In this document: piece after piece, positions 8,928 to 18,019 of the stretch
Position numbering within the stretch: the stretch's first letter is position 1
Layout of the letters: each line of letters opens with the position of its first letter
Source of the DNA: Caldatribacterium sp964426875
Lineage (GTDB): Bacteria > Atribacterota > Atribacteria > Atribacterales > Caldatribacteriaceae
Assembly (NCBI GenBank): GCA_964426875.1
Contig: CAYRSB010000018.1
Coordinates: 1-44,988 of the forward strand
Direction: 5' to 3'
DNA: 44,988 nucleotides
The notes under the pieces: model-generated
Database searches by the model: none
The model's input: only the letters and a program-made list of their open reading frames with translations
Told to the model about the DNA's origin: nothing
Position numbers and translations under genes: made by a program

Positions 8928-10454
8928 GTGGCATACTTCATCGGGTGTGATTTGGGAACGACAGCCACGAAGACCGGAATTTTTGACGAAGAGGGCAAGG
9001 CTTTGGCCATTGCCCGAGAAAGCTCGAACATCATTTACGGAAAAGATGGGAGTGTCATTCAGGATCCACAGGAGATGCTCTTTTCGGTAGTCCGCACCGT
9101 GAGGGAAGTGATTGAGAAAAGTGGAGTGAATCCCGGGGAAGTCGCCGCTTTAGCCCTGGACGGGCAAATGGCCGGTATCATGGGGGTGGACGAAAAAGGA
9201 GAAGCGGCTACCCCCTATGATTCCTGGCTTGATGTACGTTCGGCTCCCTATGCTGAGAGGATGAAGGAAAGGGCTGAAGACCTCATTATACGGAAGTCTG
9301 GCATGACTCCAAGTATCAACCACGGGCCGAAAATCCTCTGGTGGAAGCACGAACACCCTGAAGTCTATCGGCGCATTGCCAAGTTCACCGTTCCTGCCTC
9401 TTGGGTAACCCAGAAGCTTGCGGGACTCCTGGGAGAAGCGACCTTCATGGATTACACCTATGTCCATTTCTCCTGTTTCGCCGACTTGAAGGAGAAGCGG
9501 TGGGATGAAGAGATCCTCGGTCTTTTTGAGATCGAGAAGGAAAAAATGCCTCGCATTGTGGCACCATGGGAAATTGTGGGAAGGCTCAAGAGAGAGTGGG
9601 CAGAGAAAATGGGGCTTTATGAGGGAACCCCCCTTGTGGCAGGGTGCGGAGATCAGGCAGCCAATACCCTCGGAGCAGGAGTGGTCAAACCCGGTATCGC
9701 CTTTGACGTGGCTGGAACGGCTTCCTGCTTCAGCATTTTTGTAGATCGATTCGCGCCGGATGTTCGTTATAAGACCCTCCTTTTCCCCCGTTCAGTCCTT
9801 GAGGCGTACTACTATCCCATGGCCTACATCAATGGGGGTGGCATGGACGTAGAATGGGCGAAGAACGAACTCTTTCGGGATTTGGCCGAAAACCCTCAGG
9901 CATTTGCGCGGATCAATGAAGAAGTTGAACGAAGAATTACCCCGCCCTCGGGCATCGTCTTTGTCCCCCATCTCAGGGGAAGAAATTGCCCCACACAGCC
10001 GTACCTGCGGGGAGTTTTTGCCGGCTTCAGCTGGGACCACACCCGGGAGCATCTCTTTTTGGCCATCCTTGAGGGTATAGCCCTTGAGTATGCCTTGTAC
10101 CTTAAGATTCTCCGAGAACTCATTCCCGATGTCGACTTCCTTGAAGTACGAGTCATCGGTGGTGGGGCAAAGTCGGCCCTCTGGAATCGCATTAAGGCGA
10201 GCATCCTTGGGGTACCCTATGTTACCCTGAGTCGAGAGGAGTTTGCCATCTGGGGTTCGGCCATGGTGGCAGGACATGCCGTTGGGGCATTCTCAGACCT
10301 TGCGGCCAAAGCCTTCAGTTCGGTGGAAAAGGTGACAGTTTTCGAACCTGACGAAGAGCTCCACCAGAAGTACCAAGAGTTTCTCCCCCTGTATCTTGAG
10401 ACGATGGAGGGGATGAACGACGTCATGACACGCTTTAAAAACCTCATTCGCTGA
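8928..10454 (+). CDS. FGGY-family carbohydrate kinase
   Basis: About 508 residues, the usual length for xylulokinase/glycerol kinase relatives. The N-terminal phosphate motif is GCDLGTTATKTGIFD, and the middle shows ALDGQMAGIMGVD and GCGDQAANTLGAGV, with the catalytic Asp expected in GCGDQ. The C-terminal ATP-binding part has VRVIGGGAKSALWNRIKASILG. GTG 8919 is in frame but overlaps the oxidoreductase stop. GTG 8928 has GAGGAG eight bases upstream and is preferred. It should phosphorylate the ketose or polyol produced by the cluster. It differs clearly from the xylulokinase encoded at 13071, so the locus has two kinases of this family. Confidence 0.92.
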   Translation: MAYFIGCDLGTTATKTGIFDEEGKALAIARESSNIIYGKDGSVIQDPQEMLFSVVRTVREVIEKSGVNPGEVAALALDGQMAGIMGVDEKGEAATPYDSWLDVRSAPYAERMKERAEDLIIRKSGMTPSINHGPKILWWKHEHPEVYRRIAKFTVPASWVTQKLAGLLGEATFMDYTYVHFSCFADLKEKRWDEEILGLFEIEKEKMPRIVAPWEIVGRLKREWAEKMGLYEGTPLVAGCGDQAANTLGAGVVKPGIAFDVAGTASCFSIFVDRFAPDVRYKTLLFPRSVLEAYYYPMAYINGGGMDVEWAKNELFRDLAENPQAFARINEEVERRITPPSGIVFVPHLRGRNCPTQPYLRGVFAGFSWDHTREHLFLAILEGIALEYALYLKILRELIPDVDFLEVRVIGGGAKSALWNRIKASILGVPYVTLSREEFAIWGSAMVAGHAVGAFSDLAAKAFSSVEKVTVFEPDEELHQKYQEFLPLYLETMEGMNDVMTRFKNLIR

Positions 10455-10470
10455 AGGGATGTGGAGGGCT

Positions 10471-11505
10471 ATGAAAGCGGCAGTATTTTCCTATCCTCCC
10501 CGTTTGAGTATAGAGGAAGTCCAAAGACCACAGGTGGACCGGGGAGAGATTCTGTTGAAAGTGCGGGCGGCAAGCCTTTGTGGTACAGATCTGCGCATTG
10601 CCCGAAGAGGTCATGGAACCATTCCTCAGAACGAGCGGCGTATCTTGGGGCACGAGGTGGTGGGCGAAGTTGCTGAAGTAGGGGAAGGCGTCGAAGGTCT
10701 CAAGGAGGGCATGCTTGTTCTTGTGGCTCCTAACTACGGCTGTGGGAAATGTCGTTTCTGCATCCGGGGAGCAACGCACCACTGCCCCTTTGGGAAGGCT
10801 CTGGGTATAACCCGGGATGGGGGCTTTGCAGAGTACATGCTTGTCCCCGAAGAGGCCATCCGTCAAGGAAATATTTTCCCCCTTCCTCCTGATGCCGACC
10901 CAGTGCAGTTCTCTTTTGTGGAAGCTTTAGCCTGTGTAGTGCATGGATTTTTACCCCTTTCGGTGAATTTTCAGGACACCGTCCTCATTTACGGTGCGGG
11001 ACCTATTGGTCTCATGTTTTTGGAGCTTTGCCGATTGTGTGGAGTGAAGGAGGTTTGGGTGGCCGACTTGAGTCCTTCTCGTCTTGAAACGGCACAGAAA
11101 AAGGGCGCAAAGACCATTGTAGTGGGGGAAAAGAAGGTGAAGGACATCGTTCAGGGGATAGACGTGGTCATCGTGGCAGCTCCCGCTCCAGAGGCTCAGA
11201 AGGAAGCTCTGGAGGTGGCCAACGTCTTTGGAAGGGTGAATTTCTTTGGAGGCTTGCCCCCAACGGTGCCCGAAGTTCCTCTCCCCACCAATCTCATCCA
11301 CTACAAGGAACTCTTGGTCACCGGAACAACCCGGTCGAACAACTTCCACGTGCGTGTCGCATTGGACCTTTTGTTGCAGAAATCGATAGACCTTTCCTAC
11401 CTTGTGAGCCACGTTCTTCCCCTGGAGGAAATCGAGGAAGGACTCAAGCTCATGGAGGGGAAGGATGCTTTGAAGGTTGTGCTTGTGCCGGATATGAAAC
11501 GCTGA
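10471..11505 (+). CDS. Zinc-dependent medium-chain alcohol/polyol dehydrogenase
   Basis: About 344 residues, MDR superfamily. Counting from ATG 10471, catalytic-zinc ligand candidates are C37 (CGTD) and H61-E62 (GHEVVGE), and the four structural-zinc cysteines C91, C94, C97 and C105 are intact. The Rossmann motif is IYGAGPIG. This pattern fits sorbitol/xylitol- or threonine-dehydrogenase-like enzymes that oxidise a secondary alcohol with NAD(P). An in-frame ATG at 10459 would add four residues; the family normally begins close to MKAAVF, so I chose 10471, although the ribosome site spacing favours neither. It sits five bases downstream of the FGGY kinase by the longer reading and belongs to the same operon. 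Confidence 0.91.
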   Translation: MKAAVFSYPPRLSIEEVQRPQVDRGEILLKVRAASLCGTDLRIARRGHGTIPQNERRILGHEVVGEVAEVGEGVEGLKEGMLVLVAPNYGCGKCRFCIRGATHHCPFGKALGITRDGGFAEYMLVPEEAIRQGNIFPLPPDADPVQFSFVEALACVVHGFLPLSVNFQDTVLIYGAGPIGLMFLELCRLCGVKEVWVADLSPSRLETAQKKGAKTIVVGEKKVKDIVQGIDVVIVAAPAPEAQKEALEVANVFGRVNFFGGLPPTVPEVPLPTNLIHYKELLVTGTTRSNNFHVRVALDLLLQKSIDLSYLVSHVLPLEEIEEGLKLMEGKDALKVVLVPDMKR

Positions 11506-11520
11506 ACGAAGAGAGAAAGG

Positions 11521-12099
11521 ATGATGTCTGTGAAACCCTTTAATGTCATCGTGGACCTCAAGACGGGAGAGCTGAGTCCGGGGAAACGCGTGGTTCGTCG
11601 CCTAAGTGATGTGAGGTATATTTTCCAAGATCAGGAAGCGGCAAAGGCTATGCTCAAAGAGGGGAATCCTCTGGTGTATGAGGTTATCTACGCGGATATT
11701 CCGGAAGAGCCGGGGCACCTGGCGCACTGTACGACAATCATTTATCCGGGGAAGGTGGGGAGAGAGTTCTTCCTCACCAAGGGCCATCTCCATGAGAAAC
11801 TCAACACGGCCGAGATCTACTTTTGCCTTCGGGGAGAGGGGAGACTCATCATGGAGTCACTCGAAGGGGGGTGCGAAATTCTTGAGATGTTTCCCGGAAC
11901 GGCTTCCTATATTCCCCCTTTCTGGTCGCATCGTACGGTGAATGTAGGGAGGGAGCCCCTGGTTTTCTACTGTATTTTTCCGGCCGATGCGGGACATGAT
12001 TATGCCACCATCGAGGAGGCTGGTTTTCCGAAGGTAATTCTCGAGGAAGACGGTAGAATTGTGGTGCGGGACAATCCTAAGTGGAGACCGAAGAAGTAG
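11521..12099 (+). CDS. Cupin-type glucose-6-phosphate isomerase
   Basis: 192 residues, close to the length of the cupin phosphoglucose isomerases known from archaea and some bacteria, which are unrelated to the ordinary PGI fold. The metal motif is GHLHEKLNTAEIY (two His and a Glu), followed by PGTASYIPPFWSHRTVN, which supplies the last His ligand. RRLSDVRYIFQDQEA and HCTTIIYPGKVGREFF are also typical. The enzyme interconverts glucose 6-phosphate and fructose 6-phosphate using a bound divalent metal. Two ATGs in tandem (11521, 11524) and a GTG at 11530 are possible starts. Its place in a sugar operon suggests it feeds the phosphorylated product into glycolysis. Confidence 0.88.
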   Translation: MMSVKPFNVIVDLKTGELSPGKRVVRRLSDVRYIFQDQEAAKAMLKEGNPLVYEVIYADIPEEPGHLAHCTTIIYPGKVGREFFLTKGHLHEKLNTAEIYFCLRGEGRLIMESLEGGCEILEMFPGTASYIPPFWSHRTVNVGREPLVFYCIFPADAGHDYATIEEAGFPKVILEEDGRIVVRDNPKWRPKK

Positions 12100-12111
12100 G
12101 GAGGTTGTGAG

Positions 12112-13068
12112 ATGGGCTTTAAGCTTCCAGAGCGGGCAACACAACCTACAATGTATTTTATCGGTGTCACCACTTCTCAGTCTTCTATCATGAAGCTTTT
12201 CCCCCTGTGGGCTCAAGAGCTGGAGTTGAAAGATGCAGTGCTCAAGGGCATCGATATTGAGATTCATGCCCCCCGGGAAATTTATCGAGAAGTGGTTTCC
12301 TTCATTAAAGGAGATCCCCTCTCCTTAGGGGCTTTAGTCACTACGCACAAGATTGATATTTACGAGGCAGCCAAGGATCTCTTTGATTATCTCGATCCTT
12401 ATGCACAGCTCTTTGGGGAGCTTTCTTCGATCTCTAAGAACGACGGCCACCTCGAAGGCCATGCCAAGGACCCCATTTCAAGCGGCCTTGCCATGGAAGC
12501 TTTCATTCCTCCTAACTTCTGGAAGGAGCACGGAGGAGAAGTCCTCATCATGGGAGCGGGAGGTAGTGCTCGAGCTATTGCTGCCTATCTTTTCAATCCC
12601 CAGAAGAAGGATAACATGCCTGCAAAGCTCTACGTGACCAATCGGAGTACTCCGCGTCTTGAGACTATGAAGGAGCTTATGCAGAAGATAAACCCCGATG
12701 CTAAGACCGAGTACGTCCACTCGCCCACTCCCGAGGTGAACGATGCCGTCCTTTCGCGGGTACAGCCGTACTCTTTGATCGTCAACGCCACGGGTTTGGG
12801 GAAAGATCGTCCAGGTTCTCCTCTTACGGATTCCTGTGTCTTCCCAATGCACAGTTTGGTGTGGGAACTCAACTATCGGGGAGACTTGAAGTTTATGCAC
12901 CAGGCACTCGCCCAGGCCAAGGAGCGTAAGCTCCACGTTGAGGATGGTTGGATCTACTTCATCCACGGGTGGACGCAGGTTATTGCGCAGGTCTTTCACA
13001 TCGACATTAATGCCGAGCGCTTTGCCCGGATTGAGCACATTTCCCACGAATTCCGGAAAGGAAGCTAA
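12112..13068 (+). CDS. Shikimate dehydrogenase (AroE)-like protein in a sugar operon
   Basis: 318 residues, somewhat longer than usual AroE (~270-290). It has the AroE order: a catalytic-type lysine in LVTTHKIDIY, an Asp in HAKDPISSGL, the nucleotide motif IMGAGGSARAIAAYL and SLIVNATGLGKDRPGSPL. The canonical VT(V/I)P.K is replaced by VTTHK, and the SLS-type shikimate pocket near the N-terminus is not obvious; MYFIGVTTSQSSIMKLF stands there instead. Family proteins act on shikimate, quinate or related polyhydroxylated rings with NAD(P). With no other aromatic-pathway gene nearby, the substrate here is more likely a cyclitol or sugar derivative; that is inference. It starts 12 bases after the cupin isomerase and ends two bases from the convergent xylulokinase. 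Confidence 0.82.
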   Translation: MGFKLPERATQPTMYFIGVTTSQSSIMKLFPLWAQELELKDAVLKGIDIEIHAPREIYREVVSFIKGDPLSLGALVTTHKIDIYEAAKDLFDYLDPYAQLFGELSSISKNDGHLEGHAKDPISSGLAMEAFIPPNFWKEHGGEVLIMGAGGSARAIAAYLFNPQKKDNMPAKLYVTNRSTPRLETMKELMQKINPDAKTEYVHSPTPEVNDAVLSRVQPYSLIVNATGLGKDRPGSPLTDSCVFPMHSLVWELNYRGDLKFMHQALAQAKERKLHVEDGWIYFIHGWTQVIAQVFHIDINAERFARIEHISHEFRKGS

Positions 13069-13070
13069 GC

Positions 13071-14558
13071 TCAAGCGTGGGGGAAGAACTCTCTGAGGGC
13101 GCTGTATCCTTGCTTGAATTTCTCGTAGAGTGCTTGGTAGATCTCCACCCACTGGGAATCGGGAAGCGTGGGGTGAGCATAGCGAACGAGAGCACGCGTG
13201 GCTTCATCGAGGCTTGAGAAGGCCTCTCCTCCTACCATGGCAAGGATACAGGCCCCGCTTGCTGCCTCTTCTTTCACCTGTGTGGCAAAGAGGGGCGTAT
13301 TGAGCACCGAGGCCATAATGCGTCGCCAGAGGGTACTTTTGGCTCCTCCTCCGGAGAAAACGGTTCTCTGGGGTTCGACTCCGAGCTCCAAGAAAATCTC
13401 CACCGCACTCTTAAGGCTCATTCCTACTCCCTCCATGATGGCCCGAGTGAAATGGCCCCGTTGGTGAGTGAGATGAAGGTTGAGAAATGCCCCCCGGGCG
13501 TGGGGGTCCATATAAGGGGTGCGCTCACCTATGAGGTAAGGGAGAAAGAGGAGACCGTTGCACCCCGGCTCTGCTTTTTGGGCTTCCTGATCGAGGTTCC
13601 CAAAGTCGAAGGAGTGTTGACTCGAATCGAGCACCGATTTCTTAAACCAACTCAATGCTAACCCGGCACAAAGCGTTGCTCCCAAGAGGTGCCAAAGTCC
13701 CGGAACAGCATGGCAGAAGGTGTGGATTCGGAGTCTTTCGTCAATGAGAGGCTGAGAAATGGGAGTGAAGACCTGTCCTCCTGTGCCTATGGTGATGAGA
13801 AGCTCTCCCTCTTCGGTGATGCCATTCCCCAAAGAGGCACAGTGCTGGTCGCCTGCTCCAGCCACAATGATGCAGGAACCTTGCATCCCCAGCTCTTCTT
13901 TGACTTTGCTGCTCACCTGTCCGATAACCTGGGTGGATTCATAGGCCGGTGGAAAAATGGAGCGGTCCAGCTCAAAGAGCGAGAGTAGTTCTTCTGACCA
14001 GTTTCTCAAACGGATGTTGAAGAGGAGAGTTGCAGAGGCGTCAGCGACGTCCGTTGAAGGGGGAAGCCCCATCTTGACTTTGAGGTAGTCTTTGGGAAGG
14101 AGTACGCAGTGCAACTTCCGATACACATCGGGGAGATTGTCCCTTACCCAAAGGAGTGTAGCGGCCATAAAGCCCGTGGCCACATCACTTCCGGCGATCG
14201 TTTTAAGGTATTCACCGGCCTTTTCCCGTATATACTGTACCTCTTTGTGGCTTCGTTGATCTGCCCAGATGATGACTGGATGGAGAGGTGAAAGATTTTC
14301 ATCAAGCATGACTGGTGCGTGCATTTGCCCTGAAAAACTCAAAGCCTTGATGTTGGGTTCGGGAAGGGCAGAAAGAATTTCCCGAATGGCTTCCTTAGTC
14401 TTTTCCCACCACGTTTCAGGATTCTGCTCGGCACATCCCGGAGAAGGAGTGAGGATGGGATATTCACGGCTTGCCACGGCCTTGAAATTTCCTTCTCCGT
14501 CGTAGCAGACGACTTTGACGCTTTGGGTTCCCAAATCGATTCCCAAAAAGTACTCCAT
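13071..14558 (-). CDS. xylB: Xylulokinase
   Basis: 495 residues from ATG at 14558-14556, preceded on the minus strand by GGAGGGG. FGGY kinase motifs are GIDLGTQSVKVV at the N-terminus, FSGQMHAPVMLD (the SGQMH loop characteristic of xylulokinases), GAGDQHCASLGNG with the catalytic Asp and FSGGGAKSTLWRRIMASVL. It phosphorylates D-xylulose to xylulose 5-phosphate in pentose catabolism. The frame stays open far upstream, antisense to argS, but there is no start signal there and the family begins here. It is divergent from argS and convergent with the sugar operon. Together with rpiB at 25957 it could feed the pentose phosphate pathway. Another closely related FGGY activity cannot be excluded. Confidence 0.88.
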   Translation of the reverse strand: MEYFLGIDLGTQSVKVVCYDGEGNFKAVASREYPILTPSPGCAEQNPETWWEKTKEAIREILSALPEPNIKALSFSGQMHAPVMLDENLSPLHPVIIWADQRSHKEVQYIREKAGEYLKTIAGSDVATGFMAATLLWVRDNLPDVYRKLHCVLLPKDYLKVKMGLPPSTDVADASATLLFNIRLRNWSEELLSLFELDRSIFPPAYESTQVIGQVSSKVKEELGMQGSCIIVAGAGDQHCASLGNGITEEGELLITIGTGGQVFTPISQPLIDERLRIHTFCHAVPGLWHLLGATLCAGLALSWFKKSVLDSSQHSFDFGNLDQEAQKAEPGCNGLLFLPYLIGERTPYMDPHARGAFLNLHLTHQRGHFTRAIMEGVGMSLKSAVEIFLELGVEPQRTVFSGGGAKSTLWRRIMASVLNTPLFATQVKEEAASGACILAMVGGEAFSSLDEATRALVRYAHPTLPDSQWVEIYQALYEKFKQGYSALREFFPHA

Positions 14559-14630
14559 AAGACCCCTCCAGGAAGGATTCTTCCATGAGCTTATCATGAA
14601 GTGGTGCAAAGGACAAGCGATGAGTCCAAG

Positions 14631-14659
14631 TTGAAGCGGGGAGGAAAAAAATATATAAT
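14631..14659 (+). promoter_or_regulatory. Promoter of argS
   Basis: TTGAAG at 14631-14636 and a perfect TATAAT at 14654-14659 are separated by exactly 17 bases. Transcription should start near 14666, about 37 bases before the argS ATG. It lies in the 144-base divergent space between xylB and argS; I see no equally good promoter for xylB. Confidence 0.85.
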
Positions 14660-14702
14660 GGCCCAGGAATTCTGGAAGAACGCAGGACTGGGGAGAACGG
14701 CA

Positions 14703-16367
14703 ATGAGCTATCTCATTCTTGAATCGTTCAGAGGAAGGATCTGCGAAGCCCTTCAGTCTCTTGGCCTCCACGAAGAGAGTATCGACTTTGTGGTCGAACC
14801 GACGAGAGAGAAGAAGCACGGAGATTTTGCCACTAATGTGGCCTTTTCTTTGGCCCGTGTGCTGAAAAAATCCCCCCGGGAGGTTGCGCAAAAGCTTCAG
14901 GGATTGCTGGAGAAAGGGCTTTCCGGGGTAGCTCGGGTAGAGGTAGCGGGGGGAGGGTTTGTGAACTTCACCCTTGAGGATGCTTTTGTTCTTGAACTTC
15001 TGCGCCAAGTACTTCAGGAGGACGAGCACTTTGGAGAGCTTGATGTCGGGGGAGGAAAGAGAATGCAGGTGGAGTTTGTCAGCGTCAACCCCACCGGCCC
15101 CCTCCATGTGGGTCACGGGAAGTGCGCTGCCTTTGGAGATGCCCTGGCCCGAATCCTCAAGAAAGCCGGCTTTCAGGTGGAGAAAGAGTACTACATCAAC
15201 GATGCTGGAAGGCAGATCGAGCTTCTGGGAGAGTCCCTGGAAGCTCGCTTTCGGCAGCTCCTTGGGGAAGAGGTCGAGGTACCCGAGGGGGGATATCGTG
15301 GGGAATATCTCGTGGATATTGCCCGAAGACTCCTTGAGGAGAAGGGCGCAAGTGTCCTTTCCCTTCCTTCCGAAGAACGGGAAGAGTTCTTCTCTCGCTA
15401 TGCGGTGGAAAAAATCCTGGAGAACATTCGAAAGGACCTTGACGATTTTCGGGTTTTCTTTGACGTCTGGTTCAGCGAACGCTCGCTCTATGAAAACGGA
15501 GAGGTGGACTACGTTCTCTCTCTTCTTCGGGAGAGGGGATACACCTACGAACAGGACGGGGCGCTCTGGCTTAAGACGACGCTCTGGGGGGACGATAAAG
15601 ACCGGGTGCTTGTCCGGGAGAATGGGGCTCCTACATACTTTGCCTCTGACATTGCTTACCACTGGAATAAGTGGAAGAGGGGTTTTGCCCGGGTCATTGA
15701 CATCTGGGGGGCAGACCATCACGGGTACATTCCCCGGATGCATGCTGCCATGATGGCTCTGGGGCTTCCTCAGGATTTCCTTGAGATTTTCATCGTACAG
15801 TTTGTGACTCTTCTTCGGGGTGGTCAACCAGAACGGATGTCGACCCGCCAGGGAGAGTTTGTGCCTCTTCGTGACCTTGTTGAGGAAGTCGGGGTAGACG
15901 TTGCCCGTTACTTTTTCCTCATGCGGGACCCAGAAACCCATCTTGAGTTTGACGTCGAGGAGGCCAAGCGACAGTCCATGGATAACCCGGTGTACTACAT
16001 CCAGTACGCCCATGCCCGCATCGCCTCGCTCTTCAAGGAGGCAGCAAAGAGGAATGTTCAACCGATACCCCCTGAGGAGGCACTGGAGTTCGGCTTCCAG
16101 AACGATGAGGAACGAGAAATCGCCAAGAGCATCGTTTATTTCCCCGAGGTTGTGAAACAGAGTGCCCTTCTGCGACAGCCTTATCTTGTGTGCAACTACC
16201 TTCATGATCTTGCCGGACTCTTTCATTCCTTTTACAATCTCCACCGTGTCATCGATGAGGGAAACCTGCCTCTCACTTCTTTCCGTATGGCTCTGTGCCG
16301 GCTCACCCGGATTGTTTTGAGGAATGCGTTGGACCTTTTGGGAGTCTCTATTCCTGAAAGCATGTAG
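14703..16367 (+). CDS. argS: Arginyl-tRNA synthetase
   Basis: 554 residues, class I synthetase that charges tRNA-Arg. The N-terminal Add1 domain includes KKHGDFATNVAFSLAR. The HIGH signature appears as NPTGPLHVGHGK and the KMSKS-like loop as ERMSTRQGEFV. The C-terminal DALR anticodon-binding domain is recognisable in QYAHARIASLFK and the closing LCRLTRIVLRNALDLLG. The open frame extends back to 14601, across the predicted promoter, but GGGGAG at 14690-14695 is seven bases before ATG 14703 and the protein aligns with the family from there. It heads a run of housekeeping genes and is followed 23 bases later by pyrG. Confidence 0.97.
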   Translation: MSYLILESFRGRICEALQSLGLHEESIDFVVEPTREKKHGDFATNVAFSLARVLKKSPREVAQKLQGLLEKGLSGVARVEVAGGGFVNFTLEDAFVLELLRQVLQEDEHFGELDVGGGKRMQVEFVSVNPTGPLHVGHGKCAAFGDALARILKKAGFQVEKEYYINDAGRQIELLGESLEARFRQLLGEEVEVPEGGYRGEYLVDIARRLLEEKGASVLSLPSEEREEFFSRYAVEKILENIRKDLDDFRVFFDVWFSERSLYENGEVDYVLSLLRERGYTYEQDGALWLKTTLWGDDKDRVLVRENGAPTYFASDIAYHWNKWKRGFARVIDIWGADHHGYIPRMHAAMMALGLPQDFLEIFIVQFVTLLRGGQPERMSTRQGEFVPLRDLVEEVGVDVARYFFLMRDPETHLEFDVEEAKRQSMDNPVYYIQYAHARIASLFKEAAKRNVQPIPPEEALEFGFQNDEEREIAKSIVYFPEVVKQSALLRQPYLVCNYLHDLAGLFHSFYNLHRVIDEGNLPLTSFRMALCRLTRIVLRNALDLLGVSIPESM

Positions 16368-16390
16368 GCAGTAAGAGAGGTCGATACTCT

Positions 16391-18019
16391 ATGGAAAAGA
16401 AAGCGGGGAAGTATATTTTTGTGACGGGTGGGGTTGTTTCCTCTCTGGGGAAGGGTATTACCGCTGCGTCTTTAGGGAGAATTTTGAAAAGCCGAGGCAT
16501 CAAGGTTACCATGCAGAAATTCGACCCCTACATCAATGTCGATGCCGGGACCATGAATCCCTACCAGCATGGAGAGGTCTTTGTAACCTACGATGGAGGG
16601 GAAACAGACCTTGACCTTGGGCATTATGAGCGTTTCATCGATGAGGAGCTCTCGAAATCGAGTAATGTTACCACGGGGAAAATCTACAGTTCTGTCATTG
16701 ACAAGGAGCGAAGGGGGGACTTCCTCGGTGCCACCGTACAGGTTATTCCCCACATAACGAATCAGATTAAAGAAGAAGTCTTTCGCCTGCGAGAAGAGAG
16801 TGGTGCTGAAGTCTCTATTGTAGAAATTGGAGGAACGGTGGGTGATATTGAAGGACTCCCCTTTCTCGAAGCTATCCGACAGATTAAGAATGATATTGGA
16901 AAGGACAACTGCCTCTACGTCCACGTTACCCTTGTCCCTTACATTGAGGCAGCAGGAGAGCTCAAGTCTAAACCCACACAGCACAGTGTCAAGGAACTTC
17001 GAAGTATTGGTATTCAGCCCGACGTGATCGTTTGTCGTTCCTCTCGACCCATTACTCCCGAGGTTATTGCCAAAATTGCCCTCTTCTGCGACATAGAAAA
17101 GGAGGCCATTGTTCCCCTTATGGACGTCAAGTCCATCTATGAGGTCCCCTTGGTCCTTGAGGGGAGAGGAGTGGGAGGATTGGTTACGGCAAAGTTAGGG
17201 CTTGAATCTCAAGAAGCGGATCTTGAGGATTGGTCCCGGATTGTAGAGCAGATGAAGAAAGCAAAAGACAGTGTAGTGATCGGGCTTGTGGGGAAATACG
17301 TGGAGTCGAAAGACGCATACTTAAGTATCTGCGAAGCCCTAAAGCACAGTGCTGCTTCCCTGGGGATTCAGGTGATAGTCCGACCTATCGAGGCTGGAAT
17401 GCTCAGGGGTACGAACGCTTGTGACCTGTTTTCGGAAGTTGATGGCATCCTTGTTCCTGGAGGATTCGGACACCGTGGTATTGAGGGCAAAATAGAGGCA
17501 GTGCGTTATGCCCGCCAAAAGGATGTCCCCTTCCTCGGTATTTGCTTGGGAATGCAGGTGGCAGTGATCGAGTTTGCCCGAAATGTTCTTGGTTGCTCCG
17601 GTGCTCATTCCACAGAGTTTGACCCTGACACTCCTTACCCTGTTATCGACCTCTTACCCTCTCAGCGGGCCATGAGGAACAAAGGGGGGACCATGCGTTT
17701 GGGAAACTATCGCTGCCTTCTTGATTCCTCTTCCCAGAGTTTTGTCTTTTACCGACAGAAAGAGGTGTGGGAACGACATCGTCACCGGTACGAGCTCAAT
17801 GAACTCTTTGTAGACCAGCTGGAGAAGAAAGGTATGGTAATGGCGGGTTTCAATCCCGAGTACCAGGTGGTGGAAATCGTGGAACTCCGCGATCATCCCT
17901 TCTTCGTCGGGGTACAGTTCCATCCGGAGTTCAAGTCTCGCCCCAACCGCCCTCATCCTCTCTTTTCCGGATTTGTGCAAGCTGCCTATTCTTTCCGTCA
18001 GAGGAGAGACAGACATTGA
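16391..18019 (+). CDS. pyrG: CTP synthase
   Basis: 542 residues, the standard length. The amidoligase half begins YIFVTGGVVSSLGKGI and includes the conserved KFDPYINVDAGTMNPYQHGE segment and GGTVGDIEG. The glutaminase half has GGFGHRG, the nucleophile elbow GICLGMQ with the catalytic Cys, and the closing HPEF with its His and Glu. It converts UTP to CTP with ATP and glutamine. The gene starts with ATG 16391, and its TGA overlaps the TTG start of murI, indicating translational coupling. Confidence 0.98.
   Translation: MEKKAGKYIFVTGGVVSSLGKGITAASLGRILKSRGIKVTMQKFDPYINVDAGTMNPYQHGEVFVTYDGGETDLDLGHYERFIDEELSKSSNVTTGKIYSSVIDKERRGDFLGATVQVIPHITNQIKEEVFRLREESGAEVSIVEIGGTVGDIEGLPFLEAIRQIKNDIGKDNCLYVHVTLVPYIEAAGELKSKPTQHSVKELRSIGIQPDVIVCRSSRPITPEVIAKIALFCDIEKEAIVPLMDVKSIYEVPLVLEGRGVGGLVTAKLGLESQEADLEDWSRIVEQMKKAKDSVVIGLVGKYVESKDAYLSICEALKHSAASLGIQVIVRPIEAGMLRGTNACDLFSEVDGILVPGGFGHRGIEGKIEAVRYARQKDVPFLGICLGMQVAVIEFARNVLGCSGAHSTEFDPDTPYPVIDLLPSQRAMRNKGGTMRLGNYRCLLDSSSQSFVFYRQKEVWERHRHRYELNELFVDQLEKKGMVMAGFNPEYQVVEIVELRDHPFFVGVQFHPEFKSRPNRPHPLFSGFVQAAYSFRQRRDRH

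Noticed and set aside
7873..8934. 353-codon minus-strand frame antisense to the Gfo/Idh/MocA gene
   Set aside because: Its sequence is low in recognisable motifs and rich in His, Pro and Ser as expected for a shadow; the plus-strand gene is clear.
14559..16244. Long minus-strand open frame upstream of xylB, antisense to argS, giving a 1057-codon ORF
   Set aside because: The xylulokinase family starts at 14558 with a good ribosome site. The upstream 560 codons mirror argS, show no family motif and are an effect of codon composition.
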